A stretch of 64,000 nt of DNA from positions 2,832,552 through 2,896,551 of the forward strand of contig VZTI01005325.1 in NCBI GenBank assembly GCA_013397865.1, in the 5' to 3' direction. Shown here one piece after another: positions 10,471 through 23,619 of the stretch. Source of the DNA: Struthidea cinerea (Eukaryota; Chordata; Aves; Passeriformes; Corcoracidae). The notes beneath the pieces were generated by a model. It was given only the letters and a program-made list of their open reading frames with translations, was not told the origin of the DNA and ran no database searches. Positions within the stretch are counted from its first letter, which is position 1; each line of letters begins with the position of its first letter. The position numbers and the translations under genes are program-made.

Positions 10471-13400
10471 CTCTTACCATCCCTGTGGATGCTTCATAAA
10501 TTTCAAGTGAGCCTAATGTGCAGTTTGAGATATGTTTTGATATATATCCTTTTGACAGACAAATCATAGCCTATCTTTGTGTTTCCAGATAGGATGAGCC
10601 TGATTCTTTCTAAAATGAGATTTCCAGAGAATATTCATGTTCACAAAACCAAGTTCCACTTAAGTATTCTGCAATAGCTGTATGTTTAAGCACATACTCT
10701 TGCCTGGTAGTTTGCTCACTACAACATTCACAGAAATAGTTGGCAACCTGGAATTGGATACAGTCAAAGTAAATTCATGTGGACTAGACAAATAATTGCC
10801 TGCGCAGTGGTTACCATCAATTTACCTAATTTTCAAAATCCAAGTTCTGGTCCACGTGAATAATGAACTGCCTTTGTTATCTCTGTCATCTCTTTGTTTC
10901 AGTGTAGTAGATGAGCAGGGAAGCATGTGGAATCCAGGCTATCAGCTGGTGCCAGCTGTTTGTGCCCAGGGAGAACCTGGCTCACAGCATGTCTCTCCCC
11001 TTTGAAAGACACATGGAGCAAAAGGAATGTCTGCATTATGCGACTAGAAGGGTTAAGATGGCTGGTTACTCTGTCAAACTTCCAAAATATTCTTGCACAG
11101 ACAACAGGTTCTGCAAAGTCCATTCCAAAATGACCAAGCAGTTTCAAGTTACTGTAATAGGCTGAAGTTAAACACCTTTGGCTTTGCAATGGGTTGATTC
11201 AGCCCCTATTCTCTAATTATGCTGGACCTTCCAGCAACTGCGACTGAAGTTAGAAAATCTCTCCTTGCAGCCATTAACTCCTGCCCACCTCCACAATCAT
11301 GCTTGGCAGAGTGACAGTCACTTTTGGGCAGTGTGTGCCTGCACACCCAGGTGTGCCAATCTGCTGGGATTTATACTTCCATTCCCCCGACGCATCTGCA
11401 GGGTGATATCTGCATGTTGTGGAAAACAAGCAGGAATAAATGCTGCAGGCTTTTCAATAAAAATGTTAGTGCCTCTACATTTACGCAGCAGTGTGGCCTG
11501 ATTATGCAGGAGCTCTGAGGCTTATCCCAAGATGATGATTTTTACATCAAAAGTAGATTAATGGAAGTCGACAGCCTTGTGTCCATCCAAACACAGTATG
11601 AAATGATAATAAGTATAGAATTGCTAGTCAGTACGGTCTCATGTCACATACTCAGACTAGATAAATGATGAATATGTAATGAAATTACATAGAATTGAGA
11701 CAGATGGCTCTAGCTTTTGATAAATGCATATATCTTCACAATCAGATAATAATGCCAATGTGTGGAAGATCAATTGGGATATAACAACTTTGAAAAAGAA
11801 AGTAATTTCTTTGCTTTCACTTTAAGATGTGCATTTAAATAAGAATCAAGTTTAATTTAATTATAATTTTTTTCATCATGAAATTAAACACAAAGAAGAA
11901 AAGAAACCGAGGGGAAAAAATACAGGGACATTTTAATCTTATTTTGCTTTGAATTGTAGTTATTTATCCTAGTGCCTATAATGAAATACCATTTCCAAAA
12001 AGAAAAGACAATTATTTTCTCTCCAATAAACATTAAGATAGATTGACGGTCACCACTATAAAAAGGATTAAATGAAATTCTTGACACCTTTTCAGGAAGA
12101 TGTCAATTTGTTCCTAAGAACTCCAGTTATGAGGAAGCTTATAATACAGTCCACTTGTTATTGATAGGGATGTTTAATATTTTACTGACTATTTAAGGTG
12201 AAAAGTCCTTGAGATAAATCAACTTCTTATCCTCTCTCTGGATTTTACTATTTCACTAGAGGTACATCTTTCAGGGAATTGACATGATTGAGTAGGAACA
12301 TAGTGTAAAAAATATCATTTGAAATAATGTCATTACCAAAAAGGAAGGAATTTTGAGAACAAAATAATTATGAAGCTCATTAAATTCACAGTTTCTGCAT
12401 ATCGCAGATTAGTGAAAGAGTAATGGCAGTAACTCAACACATAATTTTGCACACTGGTTGTGTATTATCTGAATTACTGTCACTTTCCTTGAATTTAAAG
12501 TCCTTGCTTGTGTAGATAAACAAATATATCTGTCCCTCATTTGCATGGAGTTTAGGATATTCTCAGGTGAAGAGAAAGTAGCTTTCAGTTTTCTGCAGTC
12601 CATCAGCCCAGCTTTGAGTAGTAGTTATAATGAAAGAATACCTGCCGAGATCTGGGGTGGTAGGTGCCGTACCAACACACAACCAGGGTATTACAGGTGT
12701 GGAGAGTTTGTAATCTCTTGTCTCCCGATGAGAGTTCTTGAGTTGGGAGGGAGGAAATGGGAAAAAGCAGTGCTGGGTGGGAGTACTAGGGGCAGTCCTC
12801 TGTGCTCCATGGCTGTCTGCGACGCTCCCATAGGAAAAGCTTCAGGTGAGATATTACCTTGTGTGTCTGTCGAGATCTGGAATCAGCAGCTGGCACAAGA
12901 GAAGGAAAATCAAGTTTAGGCTGCAGTTTGGTGCTCAGCTCATAAATTGCCTTGATGTCTTCAGAAGATGACACATGAGTTTGTGCAGTGGCCTTGCGTG
13001 AGGACTATGCAGTTTACTCTGAACCGAGGAACAGAAAAATGAGGCTCAGAGCAGTGGACTTGGAGGCTTTTTGTGCAACTGTTGGAAAAAAACAAAAATG
13101 CAAGACCCCTTTTTCTTTTAGTACTATCTGTGCTCAAGAAACAGGTGTTTTCTCAACTCTGCGTTTTTCCAGAGCCTCCCAAAAGTTATTTCAGCAGTCT
13201 TTGCAGGAAGGTACTACTGGGTGCAGGCTTGCGGTGGAAGTGGGACAAAAGGCCTGCCCCTGTCAAGCTGGAGGGCACTGATGCTCCCAAGAGAAACCCT
13301 TCTTGGAGTAGTAAGAATGTCTGCCTCACAGGCTGTTTGCTGTAGAGTCATCACAACAGGAGCGTGTTTCTCCTTCCACAGTTTGCCACTTCCTCAGTGA

Positions 13401-14861
13401 TTCCAAAAATCACTTACAGCTGTCTCAAGCCAAGTTACCTAAAGTTGGAGGCTCCCTAAAAAGACTTAAGCACTTTAGCCCTCTTTATCTGTATACTCTT
13501 TGCATTTACCTTTCAAGTGGAAGGATCACTGACTGTCTAATGCATTTTGGTGGTAACAGTATTTGCCTTCAGCCTGCATTTGCATGGAGTCATGGAGAAT
13601 GTGGGGTAAGATCTTAAAAGAGCCTATCACTTTGTGATATTGCCTCAAGAGAATTTTTCTTTCTGTGAATCATAACCGTGATAGTTTATTGATCAGATTA
13701 AGCCAACCTTCAAAAGAGAAGATAATGCCATACATTTTACTTAAGATGTTTGTGCAGCTGCTAAACAACTGAACCTCGGTGAGCAAATGCCTTGCTGGTG
13801 ACAGGTGGAGAGCGCCTTGTTCTCAAAGATCTCAAACCTTTCATTTCCTATTGGTGCTTTTTAGAAGCAAAACAGTGCTTTCCATTACAGCAAGTCCTCA
13901 GCTGCCTTAAAAATCAGCAAAGATGGAGAATTCCTGGTCTGTGCCCCAGGAGCAGCCTGCCATCCAATTGTATGGCCTGTAACCATGTTGTTTTCTAGGC
14001 TGCAGCAGATCTATACCATCAGGAGCTTTAAAATGTGGTTGGCCAAAGGTGCTGGAAGGAACTCTTGGCTCTCACTAAGGAGAAGATTTGCCATCTCTGT
14101 GGTATAGCAAGAAGGAAAAATACTAGGGAAAATCCTTATTTCTATACTTCCACTGTATAGACAAGCATGAAGACAATTTTCGCTTCTGACCATAGATTAT
14201 GGATGCTATGAAAGACAGGCTATCCTAGAGGTGGAATTCCCAGTAAACAGATCTTACAATTTCTGTCTGTGTAGTGAGAGAGATCTGCAGGAATCAGCAG
14301 AAGGTGTCAAAGCATATTGGTGTTTACCACCTCTTGGTCAGTCACACACACACTCTGTTTCTGGCATTTCTCATGCTTCAGCATGACTAAGAAAGACATT
14401 TTCTTCCTCTCCAACCCCAGTCCATGACACTACAATGATTTAGAGTAGGCAATACTTTATGGAGCTGGGCAGACTTCTGTGGAAGCTGCTGCTGTGGGAA
14501 TCCCAGAGCTATGTGACATTGGAAGCCTGACTATTAAAGTCCTCAAAACAACAAAGGCCTGGATTTACTTGGCTCATTTGAAAATTAGGGAGAAGGGAAG
14601 GGGAAAGAACTTGAAAACCTAGACAAAATGAGTTCAGGAGAACCCTTGATATGATGGCAAGTATCAGGGCTTTGCTTGGATACTTTGAACATCTGCTAGC
14701 AAAGGCTAGCACTGGTAACTACTCATTAGCAAAAGGCAGACTATTGCCATTGTCTGGTTTTGGCCCTACTTTTTGCATGCATCTCTGCAAGTGAATATTG
14801 GAGTCAGTGAAGCTGCATGATATTAGGCAGTTTCTTGCATCTCTCTTTGCAGCTGAAAATG
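10471..14861. other. Non-coding sequence, no gene seen
   Basis: 11540-12420 is notably AT-rich and without simple repeats. 12540-13350 is more balanced in composition and carries several overlapping open frames of 60-124 codons in different frames, which is what chance gives in sequence with fewer stop codons. Confidence 0.7.
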
Positions 14862-14912
14862 TGGTGTTTTCTTTTCCTTTCCTCCACCCCCCTCCTCCCT
14901 CCCCTCCACATT
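14862..14912. repeat. Polypyrimidine tract
   Basis: An almost uninterrupted C/T stretch, including 'cctccacccccctcctccct' and 'cccctccaca'. Long homopurine-homopyrimidine segments with partial mirror symmetry can adopt triplex (H-DNA) structure. No gene or splice context is apparent nearby. Confidence 0.75.
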
Positions 14913-16612
14913 AGCTCAGGCTTTAAGGCTGTTTAGCTAAAACTCAAATAAAGGAATATACTAGAATTGGAAAGATAATTATAAGGTCAAAATCCCTCAC
15001 ACACCACTGGATTCTCTCCTTCCTGATGTGGATTCTGGATTTGTCTGTGAAAGCAAAGAAAAAGCTTTCTTTGGTGCATTGTCATTAAAACAGTTAGAAT
15101 CTGCAAATCCTGTACAGTCAAGACAACAGCAGGATTATGTTTGAATCATAAGAATGAGCAATGTGTTCTGCTTAATTACAGAAGTTACAGAGGAAAAGGA
15201 TTTATTGACTGCCCCATCCTTCACCCCTCTAGTGTAGGATTGTTCTCTCCATAGTGCCTCTTAAGTCTTTTTCTTTGCAGTGCTATATGCACCACGTGAT
15301 GGATCATCCACAGCTTAACTGGAGGTCTTGCAGCAGTTCTTAATAGGTTAAAAGGTGTAGTTGAGCCTGCTAGTTGCTAGCAGATCATGTTCTCAATGTG
15401 GACTTTGGGAAACTGCCAGGACGTGCTCATCTGGGGCTATCAAGCTGGAGAAAACAATGGTGTCTCAGCTCACTATCAATATGTTTTCCCTGGAACTTAG
15501 CTTTTACCTTGGTTGTCTCAATTTCATCGAAGAGCTTTTCCTCATTATTTCCTTTTGAGAGTTCAAAAATAGTCCCCCCCATCACTCATGTTCACAGCCT
15601 CTGGTTTTGTAATCTTTCCCAACTGTTTTGTTAATGTGGACTTCATCTGTAAAGTGGTGCTTATCTTTGATCACACTTCAGTTGGTAGAAAATTTCCTGC
15701 TAAAATCCTCTGTTTTGATAAAGCCCATTGCAGAAAACTTTGGAATTATTATAACAAATCCCATCAAACCAAGAACCGAACTTGATTTGTCTTTCTCTGT
15801 TTCTTCCTTAACTCCCTCCCCACCCCCAACAGAAATCTTTCCTTCTTATTTAAACTTCTGGGGTTTTATGGGTAGTATTTGGTGTTTAATTTTTTCCTGA
15901 ATAAAAGGCTGAAGATTTTTTTGTACATAAGAAGACTCTCTCCCTGTCTGTGTCTAACAGCCTGCACAGATTTGTGGCAGTAGCATGCCTTCCCCCAGGT
16001 GTCAGATATAAACCTGTATTAACACATTTTAGCTCTGTCTCCTTCTAGATGTGCCACTGAGAAGCACGTGAGAAATTCAGGCCAATACTTTCACCTGCAA
16101 ACCCACTGTTATTTCTCTGTCTAGGCTCTTGCTATTGTCCATCCCAGGTCTTTCAATATTGTTTCTTTCAAGTTTCTGTTTTTACTAAGGTTAGAAGTGC
16201 TATTTTCCCCCAAATTCTACGCTCCTGAAGTTGCTCCACATATTTCTGACAAAGGTGTTTTAGTGGCTTCACCACCCCCAAACAGAAGTTTTAATGAAAA
16301 ACTGTCAACCCATGGAAATGCTTTTCTTGTAACCCTTTTGGGTGTCCAGTTTTCAGTAACTGCAAACTCTTTCAGTTTTTGTCTACTCCAGAATGAAGAA
16401 AACTTCTAATTTGAGGAAAGCAAACCCAGCTCCTCTCCCTAAAACCACCAACCCCTGCATGAGTAGAAAAAGTCCACACACTTAATAAATCCTGAGAAAA
16501 ATATTTGACATTTTCTGAACAATATCTGTGCCATTCCAACTGACTCAGATTTTGATCTTGTGTCTCTCCACTTCCTTCTCTCCCTTTAAAGATGAGTTTA
16601 TTATATTTTTGC

Positions 16613-16648
16613 TCCCTGACATTTAGAGTGTCCCTGACATTCACATTG
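16613..16648. repeat. Degenerate tandem duplication, 18 bp x 2
   Basis: 'tccctgacatttagagtg' is followed by 'tccctgacattcacattg'. The first 11 bases are identical and the rest is diverged. Confidence 0.6.
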
Positions 16649-17818
16649 AATGCTGTCTGTAAAATGTTACTATGAAGATGCTTATTCTACTTTAAAGTTG
16701 CTCTGAATGTAGGGATAGAAACACTTGCAATTTTGATTCTTAAACCAACCTTCTTATAGACTGAAGACTAAAACAGCAGATGGTAGAAGTACTGAAGTCC
16801 AGTTCCAGCTGAGGTACTGTTAGTACACCCCTTCAGAAAGGAGCCCAGTGAAAGAAAAGCATTTTGAAGTTCCATTGCTGTTTTTGAAACACACATAGCT
16901 TTTTAATGAATACAAAGGGCCCTTGCTGCTCATCTCTGCTTCCATCTCTCGGGAATGCTGTTTCTTGGCTGAGCCAATCACTGGCTCTGCAATCTAGCTG
17001 GGCTGTAAAATGGAGGTCTATCTGGTTTAAGATTAGTTCTGTGGGGTGTGTGCTTTGTCTAACCCCGTGTGCCCTCTGTGGGCCAAAAAAAGAGTAAAAT
17101 TAGCAAGACTCTTCCAGAAGAAAGTTCATCCTAACCTAGGACTGGATGAGATGCCTGTGTCTCCAGTTCCTACTGAAGGAGTCTAGGCCAACTAATTTTA
17201 CAAGAGCTAAATCTCCCTGCATCATTCTGCCCTGTGTTACAGCTTCTGAATGGATCCCCAGGAATTCTGTGTGCTCAGTCCTGTGCTTGTGGCACCCTGG
17301 AATAATTTCTGACAAGTATTGTGATGAAAACAAGAAATCCACAGAGACATCCTAAGAGAAATATGTTACTTTTCTGGAACCGTTAAGTAAAATAAGTGCT
17401 GCTTTGGATACTCTGAAAGGTTGAACTGATATCTAGCTTAGGGTATCTCTTTATGGTATCTCCTTAAGCTATCTAGGAAGAGAGAAGATTTAATCACCTC
17501 TCTAGGTTATAATTTCACTTCCCAGTAGAAAAAAATCCTGGGACAATTCTTTATGACAGCATTTGCTATGACAAGGGATGTCTTTAAAATGATTAGAGAG
17601 CCATTTGCTACAGCGATCAGTCAATGAGAACAGGGAGAAGTTAACTTTATCAGTAACCTGAAGAATAATTCTGGAGTTGCACTCTGCCAAAGTGGAAGAA
17701 AATGAAAGGCTAGTGTAACAAATCCATGGAAGAAGTTGGGATCACAAAGCGACCATCTTTTCTCTAAACTGGATTAGCCAGAGGCAAAATGCTTTCCTCA
17801 GTCACTGATTGCCAGACC

Positions 17819-17832
17819 TTTTTTTTTTTTTT
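17819..17832. repeat. T14 homopolymer
   Basis: Fourteen consecutive T with no recognisable element attached on either side. Confidence 0.9.
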
Positions 17833-20800
17833 AATCAGAAAGCTTTAGAAAGTGGATAAAGAGAAATTTTCTGCTTCAAAGGGTTCAAATATCAGTTCCT
17901 GCAGGCACTCTCAGGGGATTATAGTATTGTTTAGAAACTCACTGATTGGGGGATTTGGAAACCTGAACTGCAGGACTGAACTCATACTAGGAAATAGTTA
18001 TTGTTATTGGCAAAGTAGCAGCAGTAGTAGCTCTTTGGCCAAGTTTCTTTGACTTTGTAAGGAGTTCAAGGCACCTTTGGAGAACTAATATCTCAGGCTG
18101 TAGGCAGCATCAGGGCTAAGAAGTTCATAGAACTCTTGCTGCAGCAAAGTGGTTTCTCCACTGACCACCTCACTAGCTTTGATGCTACTCACTTGCTTTT
18201 ATGTTAGTGGAAACTTCTACTACAGTGACTGAGCCAAGGCAGGACTTGTTCCCTCAGCTGTGATGTGCAGAGTCCTGTGTCAATGCTAAATCATTGAGAC
18301 CTTCCTTGACTTTTGTTTGAGTTATTTTCTCTGGAGCTCTTATTGGAGCGCTGTAGGAAGGACATGTATTAGAAGGTAAATGCGCATGCTCTATTTTGGC
18401 ATCCTCTTGAAGGGAATTCCTTTGCCAGTGCTTCCTTTGGCTCACCCAATCTGCTACTCTTCACGTGGGAAGTTATTTGTAAAATGGAGTTTTGATAGAA
18501 GCATGAAGCACTCCTCATCCAGCTGATGTTTGGTAAACCACCAAGCAGTGCTGTGTCCTGGAGGTATCACGAAGGTGTGTGGTGACTGAAGATTGAGATA
18601 CTGACAGTGACGGGAAGTATTTTTAATTAAGTTTATTTAGTTAATATTAAAACCACAGCTTTAAAAGTAACCTGTTTATTGTGCCATAACACTCAACAAA
18701 GCCCACATTCCCTTTTGGTAATCTGTCAGACATTTTTATTGTCCCTGTCACTTGCTTGCAAGCTTGGAGACTGAAAAATAGGACATCGACTGTATTAGAT
18801 GGGGCTGTGTTTCCTGAGAGCAACTCCTGCCTTCTGTCTCATTTCAAGTGTGGGCACTTCCCCTAGTTTATGAGTGGTAGCTGCTTATATCCACAGTAAA
18901 AGTGAGCGTTCTCACTGATGTAAATTGATCCAGTGCTGCTGCAGAGCTTTAGTCCCACTGCAAGTAAAATTGCAAGCACTATGGTCATTCTGAGTAGGAG
19001 ACATTCATCCAAACCGGTGACAATTCACAGCTTAAATTCCCTGATTATTCCAGTCTGACCCAAGGAGATACTGACAACTTTTAAAAGCTCATTCTAACAT
19101 TTTACATATTTGAGTAACTGAAAACATTGTTTGTTTTGTTTTAGTGTTTTTCTTCTTTCTAGTTAAAAGCCCTGAAAATAATGAACCCCTGTCAGCCTGG
19201 CAGAAAAACATCTTCTTTCTTCATTAAAACCCACAATAGTCAGAACCTTGGGTCTAAAGTGAAAATCGTAATTTTTTAAAATCTTAGGTTGGATTCAGCA
19301 AAGGAAGAACAACAACTCTGTTCCTTAAAACAAAGGGAAAAAAAATCCATAAATTGCCATGAAATTTCAAGTCTGGTATGTGACAGGTCTGCAGTTTCAG
19401 AAATGGGAGTTTTACACTTCTGGAAAGCCATGATCCCATAGTGACAGCCTCCCCATCATGAAGTATTCCTGTCTTGTCAAAGAAGCTTTGAAAGGAACAA
19501 ATGCTATTTCATCAGTATCTTGAAAAGCTCTGCGTTAGTTGTGTTTTGTATATGCTTTAAATAACATAGAGAAAGTGTGTTTCATGATGGCCTAGCAATT
19601 AAAGGGCACAGTTGGCTGTCATCTTTGTAACACTGCCTTGCTGGTGTCTGTCGAGCAGCCAAAAGTTTTTTTGTGTTGCTGAGCACAGAATTTCCCCGCA
19701 GGCAAAATCCCATTCAGACAGGACAAAGAGTTTGTTCCAAGTTGTGCTGTCCCTTTTTTTAGGCATCTTCCAAAAATTAGGCCAGAGGAGATATTCCAGC
19801 ATCTTGCAGATGGTGCATGCATTTATTCTGAACGGCGGGCGGCCAGTTTGCTGCCATTCAGCAATCCATGCTGTGGTGACATGGATTTCTGCCACATGAA
19901 GATTTTTCTGGTGTTTTGCTCTGCTTCCAAAAAAACCCCCCCAAAACCTAGTTTAAGAGAGAAAATAAAAAGCAAACTCCACACTGTTGTTGTTATGAGT
20001 TTCGAAGTGTAGGCAGTGAGTATAAAGCCTTCATTTCTCTTACATGGTGATATTTTGGTCTTGTAGCTAGTTGAGAAGCTGTATATCTGTGTCCCAAGTA
20101 ACTGTTACCTGCTGTCTTAAAATGTTCATGCAGATTGTTTCTGTAGGGGATGATTTCCATTCAATATGCCTTCCTCTTCTCATCTAGATTCAAATATGAG
20201 ACATAAAATTGCAGTCTTATTTATTTCGTAAAAATCCCCAAAAACACAACCTCAGTTATTGGATAAATTGTGCATTAAGTTCCTATTTATTATTTGATGG
20301 CTCTATATATGGTTACTGTATGCCACTGATTCTCTGTGCTGATATTTTCTGATATTTGTTTTTCTTGTATGTAGAGTTCACCAGAGAAGCCCTGCTTTCC
20401 CTGCCTTGGGTATATGTAACAAAGGATTTCAGTGACTATTGTTAGACTGACTATCTCTTTCTTTCCTCCCCATTAATATTCATCCCATTTCAGGTAGTGG
20501 TGTACTCTCTGCACAGCTACAGTTCATTGTGCACAAGAAATAACATGAAAATATTGACATGGAATCCTGGCCTTAGGGAAGCCCTTAAGTACCATTTTTT
20601 AAGGGCCTGATTTAGAACCTAATTAGGAGGTTTTTCTCCTTTCAGAGGCCAGGTACGGGGTACAAGCTGAATCCAGATCCCCTGGAATATGACATTGCCG
20701 AGTAGATATACCTGTTGAAGCAACAGGAGGAATAGATGGCTTTTCTAAACCTGCAAGATGGGACTTCACTTAGTGTTAATCTGAGGTCACTAATCTGTTT

Positions 20801-21129
20801 CTTGCATGTAAAAATACCTGTGTCACCGGCAGACTACAGCTGCATGACCTGGAGAGGTGTGAAAGGAGCTTCAGAGCTGCTCAGTCTACTCACTACCGTA
20901 GCTCAAGTGATGAAAGGTTTCCCATTCCTAATGCTATCCCCATCTTCATTTCAAAACCCCATGTCCTTCAGACTTCTCTGCACCTCCCAGTGTTGATTTT
21001 CAATCATTAAGGAACTTGTACCTCTATGCAGGTGATTCATTCCTTCTCTATCACTTCTTTTCTGACATTTGAAATTGGATTTTGCAGAGGTACCACTTTC
21101 CTATAACTGATAAGAAATGTTTGTTTCTG

Positions 21130-21345
21130 TCAAGATGGATTTTCTGTCTTGCTCCTCTGCTCTTTCCCTTTATCTGCCCACTTTTGCATTGTTCTTGCAG
21201 TTCTTTGTCTTCATTTTTGACTTTTCTCCCACTCACTTTTCTTGCCTACTTTTTCTCTAGTTTCTCCTCTGTTCTTCACGTGTCTCTTCAGACTCCTTTC
21301 ACGGACTTTTCTGATGCTCTGCTCCATTGCCTGAATCTCTCAGCC
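21130..21345. repeat. Pyrimidine-biased region
   Basis: The plus strand is strongly C/T-biased over about 200 bp, with many CTTTTC, TTCTCC and TCTCTTC blocks. This keeps a plus-strand frame open for 90 codons (21082-21354) and yields a Phe/Leu/Ser-rich translation, which I attribute to composition. Confidence 0.6.
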
Positions 21346-22779
21346 GGGAGATGATGCAGTGGCTATACAGGTAACAGAAAAGAAAGTCTAGCTCCCTCTT
21401 TCCAGCTCTGGCCTGTGTGTCATAGATAGTTCTGGGTCTTTTTTTTTTTTCCAGAAGCATGTTGGTTTCTTTGGCTTTTTCAGTAGGAAGGGTTTTTTTT
21501 CCTCAAAAAGATATGTTTAGTTGGTACCAGCACATATGGTTTAAGAGATCTTGGTTTAGGCTGTGGTCGCCTGATTTTCATTATTCTGGTCATTATTTCT
21601 TGTTAGAATTTCATTTTTTATAAATTATTGAAGACTAGTTGAAGGCCAAAAAACTCTAGGCCAAACAAATCATAGCTTGGGAATTCACCTGGAACAAGGG
21701 CACCACAGAGCATTAATGAATTAGTCACTGGGCTGCCTGCTACTCTGAAGTCTTTAGCTCTTTTATTTTCCAAATGAAATGTTTTCCATTGTGCCATCTC
21801 TTCTCTTCCCAAAGTGCAGAAGAAGTAAATACCAGGTTTGGGAGTAGAGAGTTCCCTTCCCCTATCCTCGGTGTGTAGGCACGTGTTTCTTGGGAAGGAC
21901 CAGATATGCGTTAGCCCAGGCTCTGGGGAACACTGTAATCTTTTCTCTGTCCTGTGTGAGTCTAGGGGACTTATGCTTTTCCAGTGGGAATAGGAGTGTG
22001 TAGGATGGGGATTTCTACTGAGAGGGAAAGAAAGGAGAGCTGGAGTCCAAAAACCTTGGTCACAGTTGAAGAGGGGGCTAGAACAGCAGCCCGGATCATG
22101 AGGCCGAATAGGGCAGAGAGAAGCGAAGAAACGGAGCTGAAACATGACTAGTGGGCAAAAAGGGAAAGGGAGGGAGGGAAAGTATCTGAGTACTGGGATA
22201 GCTGAGGTGGCCAGCTGAGGAGACCCACCAATGGATCATTATCAGGGAAGATGCAGCCACAGAAGTGAGTAGGGGCTGGATCAGAGCACTGGAAGTGGAA
22301 ATAGGTTGCTGTGGCACGCGAGGCAGAAAATAATTGTGCCTGGAAAGGGTTGGAACTTGAAGCTCCATGCAGGGGCTGCTTGGCAATGCTTCATGCTGTG
22401 TGTCAGTGTGACTCGGTGTGATTTTCTATCCTATGCACTTCAGGGGCTAAGGGAGAAGGAGAAAGGCAGCCTGCTGAGATCTCGCAGCCCTTCTCACCAT
22501 GGGCTGTGTTGCTGGCCAAGCATCCTTGGCAGGCTGCCATTGTCAGCTGAGCTTGTTGGGATCACACCAGCACCTTTCAGAGCTGAAAGAGATCCGAGCA
22601 GTGTGGCTCTTTTGTTTAGTAGGAATCACACAGGAAAAACCATGAGCAGCGATACTGAAAAGCAACATCCTGTTACCTTCCTCTTTAATATAATCTTTTC
22701 TTATGTGTGTGTGCTTGACTGTGACTTTCAAAGGATAATTCATTTTAAAAGTTTCTTAGAAAATGCAGCCACATGAATT
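21346..22779. other. Non-coding, slightly GC-richer sequence
   Basis: It contains the longest open frame of the window, 175 codons on the minus strand (21618-22145), adjoined by 96 minus-strand codons (22096-22386) and 156 plus-strand codons (22306-22776). None shows a domain, conserved motif or supporting splice pattern. A purine-rich tract with 'gggaaagggagggagggaaa' lies near 22161. Confidence 0.6.
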
Positions 22780-23110
22780 GACTGTACAATCTCTCTGCTG
22801 TCACTGTACCTTTCATTGAGGATGGAAGACTTTTATCGAGTCTTTAATTTACCTCAAAGTTTTATTCCATCATTGCTCCATTTTCAATTCCATTTTTATA
22901 ATAACAGGACTTTCTTTTATTTACATTGGTGAAACCTTGAATTCATAAACTGTCAGAGTGATTTTAATGTAGAATAAGGCTTTATCACTGCATATAAATA
23001 TATTTAGCCTGAGATTCATTCAGAGCAATCTTTTGTGGTTTCAGAATAAACGTAACACTTTTTATGTGTACATACCACTAGATTTAAAATGAGATTTATG
23101 ACATTCGTTG
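22780..23110. other. Possible conserved non-coding element
   Basis: An AT-rich, non-repetitive block flanked by more GC-rich sequence on the 22.0-22.6 kb side, with closely spaced ATTTTTATAATAA, CATATAAATATATTTAG and AATAAACG motifs. No repeat family or reading frame explains it. The call rests on texture alone. Confidence 0.18.
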
Positions 23111-23540
23111 CCATTGTATAGAGAATGAGGGGAAATATGGGGAATATTTTCCCAGTGTTTAAGGCTGCACCACTTTGAAATAATAAACCATTCTCTCCTA
23201 CTTCAAAGTAATTTTATAGATAGGTTTAAAGAACACTGAGGGTTTGTCTACTGCATTTGTAATTTTTACACTCAGCCAGAAAAAGACTCTTTGAAAAATG
23301 TTTTTTGCTCATTATTGTTTGTATTAACATACAGTCAGTGGACCATGACCAGCATCAAAGCCTCAACATGCGTTCTGTGCTGCACATTGCAAGGGATAGT
23401 TCATGGTACAGTTGGATACTCCAGGCAGAAAACATTTGCTCATTCTTCTTCCCTGCTTTGCAAGCAAGATCATGTCACAACAGACATTCAGCCTCCTATT
23501 TCAGTGTCTCATTACCAACTGAGAAGACAGCTTGCTGAGG

Positions 23541-23619
23541 GAGCTTAGCCAAGGTCACAAAGAAAGTTTACAGCAGAGCCAGGAACTAGACCCAGATTCC
23601 CACTAGGTCCAGCAAGCAT
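23541..23619 (+). repeat. MIR-type SINE remnant
   Basis: The block 'gagcttagccaaggtcacaa', then 'cagcagagccaggaactaga' and 'cccagattcccactaggtcc', lines up in order with the 3' half of the MIR consensus (AACTTGCCCAAGGTCACA, GGCAGAGCCGGGATTCGAACCC). MIR elements are ancient tRNA-derived SINEs found across amniotes and survive in birds only as short, diverged pieces. The tRNA-derived head and L2-like tail are not recognisable here. Divergence is high, so a profile search would be needed to fix the boundaries. Confidence 0.6.

Larger units (their letters stand above)
14913..21129. other. Non-coding sequence, no gene seen
   Basis: Around 18600-18790 there is a TTAATTAAG-rich, non-repetitive stretch that might be conserved. 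At 19599-19899 frames are open on both strands for 95-98 codons; neither product is recognisable. A C/A-rich patch, 'ccaaaaaaaccccccc', lies at 19928-19948. Confidence 0.65.

Noticed and set aside
19599..19899. Open frames of 95-98 codons on both strands
   Set aside because: Neither product is recognisable and simultaneous openness is uninformative. A conserved non-coding element is possible but cannot be shown here.
21618..22145. 175-codon minus-strand open frame, the longest in the window
   Set aside because: The product is Pro/Ser/Phe-rich with no recognisable domain, no supporting splice sites and no repeat-derived identity. One frame of this length is unsurprising in 64 kb of moderately GC-rich patches.
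22306..22776. 156-codon plus-strand open frame
   Set aside because: No motif or signal is recognised, and it overlaps open frames on the other strand in the same GC-richer patch.
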